In this document: positions 6,311 to 11,270 of the stretch, in pieces
Layout of the letters: every line of letters begins with the position of its first letter
Position numbering within the stretch: the first letter of the stretch is position 1
Origin: an uncultured Archangium sp.
Lineage (GTDB): Bacteria; Myxococcota; Myxococcia; Myxococcales; Myxococcaceae
Direction: 5' to 3'
Length of the DNA stretch: 11,270 bases
NCBI GenBank assembly: GCA_946479335.1
Contig: CAMLFP010000167.1
Span: 1 to 11,270 of the forward strand
Notes under the pieces: generated by a model
Database searches by the model: none
Told to the model about the DNA's origin: nothing
What the model saw: the letters and a program-made list of their open reading frames with translations, nothing else
Translations under genes and position numbers: made by a program

Positions 6311-6446
6311 GTGTTCGCTCCAGGGAAAGGCGCCACGGCGTGGCGCGGTTTCCCGGAGGCGTTGGCAAACGAGAGGCCAGTTGATTCGGCAGCGAATCTG
6401 CGGAGTTGCCTCCGAGCACACGTCCGCGCCGGGAGACGGTGAAAGC
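6311..6446 (-). promoter_or_regulatory. structured leader of the Cys-rich lipoprotein gene: three hairpins
   Basis: Three inverted repeats lie between the upstream terminator and the ribosome site. The largest (6323-6354) pairs GGGAAA with TTTCCC and GCGCCAC (6330-6336) with GTGGCGC (6340-6346) across a small internal loop, and it ends next to the GGAG at 6318-6321. The others are GATTCG/CGAATC (6383-6398, 4-nt loop) and CGGAG/CTCCG (6401-6414, 4-nt loop). No known riboswitch is recognised. The arrangement suggests control of translation or mRNA stability, as inference. No clear promoter hexamers were found. Confidence 0.4.
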
Positions 6447-6476
6447 AAAACGGGAGGCCCGTCACCAGGCCTCCCG
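6447..6476 (-). terminator. intrinsic terminator of the beta-propeller gene (copy 2 of a repeated hairpin)
   Basis: Arms 6451-6459 and 6468-6476 form a perfect 9-bp stem with the same 8-nt loop (6460-6467) as copy 1. Four T (6450-6447) follow on the minus strand, then GCTTTC. It begins 25 nt after the stop codon at 6502. Confidence 0.88.
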
Positions 6477-6501
6477 AGGAGAACTCAGCGCTGTCGGGTG
6501 A

Positions 6502-8595
6502 TCAGCGCTGGTTCAGGTACCGGCTGAACTGCGCGGTCTTCAGCGGAGTGCCGAGGTCGGCCACGTTGGCCACGCGCACGCCGACATCGCTGATGGCGTA
6601 GACGTAGTCGTCGGCCATCACGCTGCGGCGCACCCACGGCTCCCAGTAGTAGGTCCAGCCGTAGTAGTTCTCGGTCTGGTACAGGTCGGAGAACGCGATG
6701 GCGCCCTTCTCCGTGAAGCCCGTGGCCGCGTCGACGCCGTACACCTTCAGCGAAGACTTGAAGCCGCTCCAGTACTCGTAGTCGTTCGAGTAGCTGTACG
6801 AGTAATCGTAGAAGGGGATCGCGAGCAGCTTCTTCGCCGCGAAGTAGTTGAACGCGCGGTGGTCGTACTGCGCCTCGCTGTACCCGTACGCCGTGCCGAC
6901 GATTTGCGTGAACGTCTGCGTGGGGTGCGCCAGGTCAGACACGTCGAAGATGGCGAGCTGCACGCGCGCGCCCGACCAGTCCCCCGTCGGCGAGAGGTAC
7001 GTGCCGATGGTCAGCAGGTGGTTCGCGTCGAGCGGGTGGATGTACGACGAGAACCCGGGGATGGTGACCTCGCCGACCTTGGTGGGGTGCTCCGGGTTCG
7101 AGAGGTCGAAGGTGAAGAGCGGGTCGACCTGCTGGAACGTCACCACGTAGCCCTGGTCACCGATGATGCGGCTCGACGTGAGGGTCTCACCCGCCGCGAA
7201 GTCAGCCGTCGCGCCGACGACGTCGAGGTAGCCCTGCGTCTCGCGCAGCACCGAGACCCGGTTGGTGGTCTGGATGGTGCCCCACCAGTTGTCGGGGTTC
7301 TGCGTGTCGGGCACGCGGGTGTTGATGTTGGTCACCACGCGGAGCTCGCCGCTCGCTGCTTCGTCGAGCGAGAACTGGTCGAGGATGTGCCCGTCGACCA
7401 CGCCCGACGCCCGGTAGAGGGCCTTCGACGGGTTGGTGATGTCGAACTTGTGCACGTACGTCGTGTCGCGCTGACCCGGCGCCGGCCACCACCACCAGTG
7501 CTGCGTGGCGACGTAGAGGTTGTCTTGCGAGGCGTAGATTTCACCCGGCTCCGCGAGAATCGAGCTGCGCGTCAACGTGCCGCCGTTGAGGTCGAGCGTC
7601 ACCACCGAGACCTGCCCGAGCCGCGTCGGCGCGTTTACCCGCGCGAAGTCGTTGCACGGGTGCTGCACCTTCGTCTCCAGGCCGCCCTGGCGCACCACGG
7701 CCGCCGGCACCCAGTTCGCGAGCGTCTGCTGGCGGATGAGCGTCTCGTTCTGCGCGATGATGGTGTTGTACGCCGCGCGGAGGCGGATGGGGTCGTTCCA
7801 CAACCCTTCCTGCCAGTCAGGGCCCCACTTGAAGCCCTGCGGGAAGTTGAAGTCGTTCGACAGCACCAGCCGCACCGACGAGCCGATCTTCCGCGCCGAC
7901 TGGTAGTAGCCGGGGAGGTACGTCTCCTTGGTGACGCGCAGGTTCTGCGGGTTGCTGACGTCGACCTCGGTCACCTTCACCGTGTTCGAGTAGTAGTAGC
8001 CGCAGTCGAGCGAGTCGCACGCGACGCCGAACTGCTGCGACATCGGGTACTGGCGGTAGACGGTCGAGAAGACGACCGCCTTGTCGGTGCCGTCGATGAA
8101 CATCTCCTGCGGCCAGCCTTCAATCTGCAGCCCGCCCTGGAGGCTCATCTCTTCCGCCGGCCAGCTCTTCACCAGGTACAGCTTGTTGGCCGAGAGCGCG
8201 AAGATGCGCGTGCCGTCGTTCTTCACGAAGTCGGCTTCGTCGACGCCAGCCACCTGGTTGTTGGTGGTCGTGTAGTCGCGCGGCGCCGGGGTCTGCGCGC
8301 CACCGGCCGCCGCGTTGGGCGCCGCCGAGTCTTCCGCGAGGCCCCAGCCCCACGGGCCGCCCCACCAACCCCACGACGGCACGCCGTCGCGCTGCGCCTC
8401 GAGCTGCGTGCGCATCTGCAGCACGGCGGTGTCTTCGAGGTACTGCTCCAGGTCGGCGCAGGCGTTGCTGCCGCTGAAGGACTGCAGCGCAACGTTGTCG
8501 TTGACCGGCTCCGGAGGCGGAATCGGGTTGGTCTCTTTGTTGTCGCAGCCGGCAGCGGCGAGCGCAGCGGCGGCGAGCAGTGCTTTCTTGTTCAT
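6502..8595 (-). CDS. secreted beta-propeller lipoprotein (PF09826-type)
   Basis: The 697-aa product starts MNKKALLAAAALAAAGC, a lipoprotein signal with the lipidated Cys at 17 followed by Asp. A Pro/Asn linker comes next, then a helical segment (about 45-70), a Trp/Gly-rich stretch (WGWWGGPWGWG, 75-85) and an Ala/Gly-rich linker. At 112-128 is NNQVAGVDEADFVKNDG, a hallmark of the family described as secreted proteins with a C-terminal beta-propeller. The rest consists of repeated strand-rich blades with phrases such as VDVSNPQNL, FDLSNPEHP and FDVSDLAHP at regular intervals, as expected of propeller blades. It has no catalytic signature; the family's role is unknown and probably involves binding at the cell surface. 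Starts at 8595 or 8607 differ by four residues; I prefer 8595 because GGGGA precedes it and the signal peptide then starts cleanly. It is monocistronic, with its own terminator and a 271-bp gap to the glutamine synthetase stop. Confidence 0.9.
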   Translation of the reverse strand: MNKKALLAAAALAAAGCDNKETNPIPPPEPVNDNVALQSFSGSNACADLEQYLEDTAVLQMRTQLEAQRDGVPSWGWWGGPWGWGLAEDSAAPNAAAGGAQTPAPRDYTTTNNQVAGVDEADFVKNDGTRIFALSANKLYLVKSWPAEEMSLQGGLQIEGWPQEMFIDGTDKAVVFSTVYRQYPMSQQFGVACDSLDCGYYYSNTVKVTEVDVSNPQNLRVTKETYLPGYYQSARKIGSSVRLVLSNDFNFPQGFKWGPDWQEGLWNDPIRLRAAYNTIIAQNETLIRQQTLANWVPAAVVRQGGLETKVQHPCNDFARVNAPTRLGQVSVVTLDLNGGTLTRSSILAEPGEIYASQDNLYVATQHWWWWPAPGQRDTTYVHKFDITNPSKALYRASGVVDGHILDQFSLDEAASGELRVVTNINTRVPDTQNPDNWWGTIQTTNRVSVLRETQGYLDVVGATADFAAGETLTSSRIIGDQGYVVTFQQVDPLFTFDLSNPEHPTKVGEVTIPGFSSYIHPLDANHLLTIGTYLSPTGDWSGARVQLAIFDVSDLAHPTQTFTQIVGTAYGYSEAQYDHRAFNYFAAKKLLAIPFYDYSYSYSNDYEYWSGFKSSLKVYGVDAATGFTEKGAIAFSDLYQTENYYGWTYYWEPWVRRSVMADDYVYAISDVGVRVANVADLGTPLKTAQFSRYLNQR

Positions 8596-8705
8596 GAAGG
8601 TCCCCATGGTTGTCCCGGCCAGGCAGCAGAAGGCGCGGCAGGGAATGCGAGCGCCGGGCCAAGTCGTTCAGCTGGGAATTTCAGCGGGTTGAGCGCCTCC
8701 GGGCC

Positions 8706-8721
8706 TCTCAGAACTCTGAGA
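8706..8721. promoter_or_regulatory. 16-bp perfect dyad upstream of the beta-propeller gene
   Basis: TCTCAGA (8706-8712), AC, and TCTGAGA (8715-8721) form a perfect 7-bp inverted repeat with a 2-bp spacer, the size and shape of an operator. It lies about 110 bp upstream of the beta-propeller ATG. A smaller dyad, GATCC/GGATC (8733-8746), lies next to it. No convincing promoter was found in 8596-8808, so a regulatory role is speculative. No other feature is seen in this 213-bp gap. Confidence 0.3.
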
Positions 8722-8808
8722 CTCGCGGGGCGCGACGAAGGAGATCCGTGTGGATCAACGTGGGGTGACAACCCGCGCAGATGGTGCGCCGTTCCCGGTG
8801 TCGGCACC

Positions 8809-8842
8809 AAAAGAAACGGGAGGCCCGTCGCCGAGCCCCCCG
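8809..8842 (-). terminator. intrinsic terminator of glutamine synthetase (diverged copy 3 of a repeated hairpin)
   Basis: Arms 8817-8825 and 8834-8842 surround an 8-nt loop. In the minus-strand RNA all nine positions pair, two of them as G-U. The plus-strand RNA would have two A-C mismatches, so the functional direction is minus. The tail on the minus strand is TTTCTTTT (8816-8809). It begins 24 nt after the stop codon. Confidence 0.85.
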
Positions 8843-8866
8843 TGGTTCTTCACGCGCTGGCGCGTC

Positions 8867-10303
8867 TCAGAACTGGTTCCACAGGTACTGGTTCTGCACC
8901 TCGTGGTGGAACTGGATTTCGGCGGTCTTCACCAGCGTGCCGAGCGCCTTCGGGCAGCGGTCGGCCTGGGCCTGCTTCACGTCGGCGTACTTGGTGGCCA
9001 CCGATTCGCCGAGCAGCTCCGTCATGTACTTGCTGCCCTTGAACAGGCGGATCGCGTCGTAGATGTTGTCGGGGAGGAAGCGCGTGCGGCTCCGCTTGCT
9101 CTCGTCTGCCGCCTCGGGCGCGGGCCCTTCGAGCGCGGTGCGCGCCAGCGAGTAGAACACCAGGTACGGGTTCGCGTCGGGGCCGACGCTGCGCACCTCG
9201 ATGCGCGCCGACTTCTCGTTGCCGGTGGGGATGCGCACCATCGAGCCGCGGTCATTGGCCGACGACTTGATCTGGTTGGGCGCCTCGAAGTGCGGGTCGA
9301 GGCGGCGGTACGCGTTCACCGACGGGTTCAGAATCAGGCAGAGGTCGTCGGCGTTGTTGAGGATGCGGCCAATCGCGTCCCACCCGGCCTTCGAGAGGTT
9401 CTCCTGGCCCTTCGCGTCCCAGAAGAGGTTCTTGCCGGCCTTGTTGAACGACATGTTGGTGTGCATGCCGTTGCCGTTCACGCCCATCACCGGCTTCGGC
9501 AGGAACGACGCGGTGCAGTCGAGCTTCGCGGCCACCTGACGCGCGAGCAGCTTGTAGAGCTGCACCTGATCAGCGGTGATCAGCGCGTCGCTGTACTGGA
9601 AGTTCATCTCGAACTGCGACGGCGCGACCTCCGGGTGGTCCTTCTCGTTCTGGAAGCCCATCGCGCGCTGCACCTCGGCGGCGGTGTCGATGAACGTGCG
9701 CAGCTTGTCGCCCGGCAGCGAGTGGTAATACCCGCCGATGCTCACGTACTCGAACTTGCCGTTCTCGAAGTAGTGACGCTCCGCCTCGCGGCCGTTGAAG
9801 AGGAAGCCCTCAATCTCCGGCGCGACGTGGATGACGGTCTGCTCCTTCTTGTAGAGCTCCTCGGCGTACTGCTTGAGGCGGCTGCGGAGGTCTGACGGGT
9901 AGGGCAGGCCGTCGCGGCCCAGCACCTCGGAGAACACCAGCACCTTGCCGGGGCCGAAGATGTCTGACGGCAACCAGTAGAACGCGCCCCAGTCGATGGA
10001 GAGGCGCAGGTCAGACTCGTGCTGCGCCGAGAAGCCGCGCACCGACGAGCCGTCGAAGGTCAGGTTGTCCTGGCTCTTGAGGAGGAACTTCTTGTCGTAG
10101 TCGAGCATGTGCAACCGGCCTTCGAGGTCGGTGAAGCACACGGTGACCGCCTTGATGCGCTTCTCGTCGGTCAGGTACTTCATGCGCGCTTCCTTCAACT
10201 TCTCCGGGTTCTCCCGGTTGATGCGCGCCTGCTTGACGGCGAGGTTCTTCTCTTCAAGCTCGTCGTAGGGAATCTCGAGGAAATCGCGGAGCGGGGCAGT
10301 CAT
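8867..10303 (-). CDS. glnA: glutamine synthetase, type I fold, without the adenylylation motif
   Basis: The 478-aa enzyme should make glutamine from glutamate, ammonia and ATP in the cytoplasm. Metal and substrate motifs are all present: LTFDGSSVRGF (81-91), PEIEGFLF (162-169, Glu163/Glu165), DHPEVAPSQFEMNF (222-235, Glu225/Glu232), FLPKPVMGVNGNGMHTN (267-283, His281), NPSVNAYRRL (326-335) and ARIEVRSVG (366-374, Glu369). The beta-grasp strand begins near residue 50, so the N-terminus carries about 35-40 extra charged residues compared with enteric GlnA. The NLYDLPPEE segment holding the adenylylated Tyr397 of E. coli is missing; the region reads RFLPDNIYDA (408-417). The C-terminus ends in an aromatic YLWNQF. 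ATG 10303 has a strong ribosome site, AAGGAA, four bases upstream. No sigma-54 site or PII gene is seen nearby. It is a monocistronic unit with its own terminator. A divergent paralogue acting on another amine is possible. Confidence 0.92.
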   Translation of the reverse strand: MTAPLRDFLEIPYDELEEKNLAVKQARINRENPEKLKEARMKYLTDEKRIKAVTVCFTDLEGRLHMLDYDKKFLLKSQDNLTFDGSSVRGFSAQHESDLRLSIDWGAFYWLPSDIFGPGKVLVFSEVLGRDGLPYPSDLRSRLKQYAEELYKKEQTVIHVAPEIEGFLFNGREAERHYFENGKFEYVSIGGYYHSLPGDKLRTFIDTAAEVQRAMGFQNEKDHPEVAPSQFEMNFQYSDALITADQVQLYKLLARQVAAKLDCTASFLPKPVMGVNGNGMHTNMSFNKAGKNLFWDAKGQENLSKAGWDAIGRILNNADDLCLILNPSVNAYRRLDPHFEAPNQIKSSANDRGSMVRIPTGNEKSARIEVRSVGPDANPYLVFYSLARTALEGPAPEAADESKRSRTRFLPDNIYDAIRLFKGSKYMTELLGESVATKYADVKQAQADRCPKALGTLVKTAEIQFHHEVQNQYLWNQF

Positions 10304-10457
10304 GGCTTTCCTTAAAGGCGTGAGGGTTTGTCGTAAGACTGGCGGGGCGTGCAGCATCTGACACAGTATTTAGCCTTCGCCAAGGAGTGCGAAGCATTTG
10401 CTGCCCAACCGCGGGGAATCGCTGGCGTCGCGGCCCGTGGTGCCTAGGTTGGGCTCC
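10304..10457. promoter_or_regulatory. divergent intergenic region, glutamine synthetase / unknown helical protein
   Basis: This 154-bp gap holds the glutamine synthetase ribosome site (10308-10313) and a perfect inverted repeat, CTTCGC (10375-10380) and GCGAAG (10389-10394), with an 8-bp spacer. The repeat lies about 72 bp upstream of the glutamine synthetase ATG and next to the AT-richest part of the gap (10366-10373). It could be an operator or a hairpin. I looked for a GG-N10-GC sigma-54 element on the minus strand and found none, nor a convincing vegetative pair. Confidence 0.35.
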
Positions 10458-11270
10458 ATGGCGCACTTCCTGGCACCTCCCTATGGCCTCCCCGGCGCGT
10501 TGGATTCGCGGCTTCAGGGCTACCTGCAAGACGATGACTGGGCCTCGGCTTCGACGCTGCTGCGCGACGCGGTGACCCCGCAGCCCGCGCCGTGGAAGTG
10601 GCTGGTGCTGCTGGCGTACGTGCGCTTCCGCGACGCGAGCGACGTGCTGGTCGACGAGCTCGCCCCCGCCGCGCGTGAGGCGCTGGTGTTGCTGGACCGC
10701 GCGATGGCGCAGGGCGCGCCGCTGGCCGAGGTGGCGCCGCTGCGTGACGCGGTGGAAGCCGCGCTGGACGAGCTCACCCGCGAAGAAGAAGCGCTGGCTG
10801 CGCAGTGGGCGCGCGCGCCGGAGACGCTGACCGTCGATGAGCTGGAGCGCCTCGCGTTCGTGCTCCGGCGTGACGCGCCGGCGAAGGCGGCGCCGGTGTT
10901 CGACGCGCTCTTCGCGAAGCGGCCATCACCGGGCATCAAGGCGCTCGCGCTGTTGTCGCGCGGCGCGGGAGTGACGGAGCTGGAGTCGATGCTCGCCGAG
11001 CCGTGGGAGAAGGCGGAGCGCCTGGTGCTGGAGGAGGTGGAGGTGGCGATTCTCGAGCAGACGACCGGCGCAGACTTCGAGGCGCACTGGCAGTGGGCGA
11101 CGCAGAAGGGCGAGGCGCTCGACTTCCCGTTCCCCACCGCGTGGCCGCACCAGGAGCGCCTCTTCGCGCGGCTGTGGGCGCTGGGTGACTACCGGCGGGC
11201 GCGCGCGCTGGGCCAGCGCATGAAGGACGAGCGCCCCGAGCTGCCCGCGGCGCTGCGCGAGAAGCTCGAC
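10458..11270 (+). CDS. partial CDS, helix-rich protein of unknown function (3' end outside window)
   Basis: From ATG 10458 a frame stays open for 271 codons to the window edge, with the GC-biased third positions expected of a gene. The product begins MAHFLAPPYGLPGALDSRLQ and is rich in Ala, Leu, Glu and Arg, with no signal peptide or transmembrane segment. Helix-pair patterns recur: DDDWASASTLLRDA, then APWKWLVLLAYVRF near residues 25-57; LERLAFVLRRDAPAKAAPVF near 135-154; and RLFARLWALGDYRRARALGQ near 234-253. They resemble TPR-like solenoid repeats without matching a clear consensus. No strong ribosome site is visible; TTGGG is the only purine-rich sequence close by. It is divergent from glutamine synthetase and need not be related to it. 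Scaffold or protein-interaction roles would fit, but I do not recognise the gene. Confidence 0.7.
   Translation, partial: MAHFLAPPYGLPGALDSRLQGYLQDDDWASASTLLRDAVTPQPAPWKWLVLLAYVRFRDASDVLVDELAPAAREALVLLDRAMAQGAPLAEVAPLRDAVEAALDELTREEEALAAQWARAPETLTVDELERLAFVLRRDAPAKAAPVFDALFAKRPSPGIKALALLSRGAGVTELESMLAEPWEKAERLVLEEVEVAILEQTTGADFEAHWQWATQKGEALDFPFPTAWPHQERLFARLWALGDYRRARALGQRMKDERPELPAALREKLD

Noticed and set aside
8728..8764. AAGGAG followed by a tiny plus-strand frame (GTG, six codons)
   Set aside because: No plus-strand gene follows within a sensible distance, so a leader peptide has no target. It is probably chance.
8706..8873. TCTCAGAACT occurring at 8706 and again at 8864
   Set aside because: The second copy lies at the stop end of the glutamine synthetase coding sequence. 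A 10-bp match at this distance is most likely chance.
6859..9042. Long plus-strand open frame of about 727 codons
   Set aside because: It is antisense to the beta-propeller and the end of glutamine synthetase, Arg/Val/His-rich without any motif, and it crosses a terminator.
8750..10315. Plus-strand open frames opposite glutamine synthetase
   Set aside because: They are complementary to a strongly conserved gene and show no family features.
10304..10440. Possible sigma-54 (GG-N10-GC) promoter for glutamine synthetase
   Set aside because: The best candidate around TTGGGCAGCAAATGC has the wrong spacing (N9), so it was not called.
1..11270. CRISPR arrays, tRNA/rRNA genes, insertion sequences, integrases, defence or biosynthetic clusters
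   Set aside because: I saw no regularly spaced repeats, no tRNA-like cloverleaf, no transposase motifs and no cluster logic. Composition is uniform across the window.

Overview
The window looks like ordinary chromosomal DNA of a GC-rich member of the Myxococcota (myxobacteria or close relatives). This rests on overall character and not on a marker gene. The sequence has high GC with strongly GC-biased third codon positions. It carries several lipoproteins, including a cysteine-rich one with Asp-Cys repeats and a PF09826-type beta-propeller. It also has a peptidoglycan-binding/nuclease fusion and many single-gene transcription units. I see no tRNA, rRNA, CRISPR array, transposase, integrase or attachment site.

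Left part (1-4521): a crotonase-superfamily gene on the minus strand is divergent from a plus-strand pair. That pair is a seven-helix membrane protein and a lipoprotein cytochrome c that overlap by 4 bp (ATGA). The cytochrome gene begins with a 10-bp perfect palindrome followed by a G-rich tail, which resembles a widespread dispersed proteobacterial repeat. It converges with a minus-strand gene for a peptidoglycan-binding/endonuclease-exonuclease-phosphatase fusion, and the two stop codons abut exactly in TGATCA. Divergent from the nuclease is a double-SIS-domain sugar-isomerase-like protein.

Middle and right part (4522-10303): four consecutive minus-strand genes encode, from right to left, a type I glutamine synthetase, a beta-propeller lipoprotein, a Cys-rich lipoprotein and a Rieske oxygenase. 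The first three are each followed, 23-25 nt after the stop codon, by a copy of nearly the same intrinsic terminator hairpin. They are therefore probably separate transcription units. The Rieske gene starts just after one of these terminators from a promoter whose predicted start coincides with the ATG, so it may be leaderless. At the right edge, a plus-strand gene of unknown, helix-rich product is divergent from glutamine synthetase and runs off the window.

There is no obvious multi-gene defence or biosynthetic system. The most informative observations are the repeated terminator family, with G-U changes that keep pairing only in the minus-strand RNA; the repeat embedded at the start of the cytochrome gene; the nuclease fusion; and several enzymes that lack canonical catalytic or regulatory residues.
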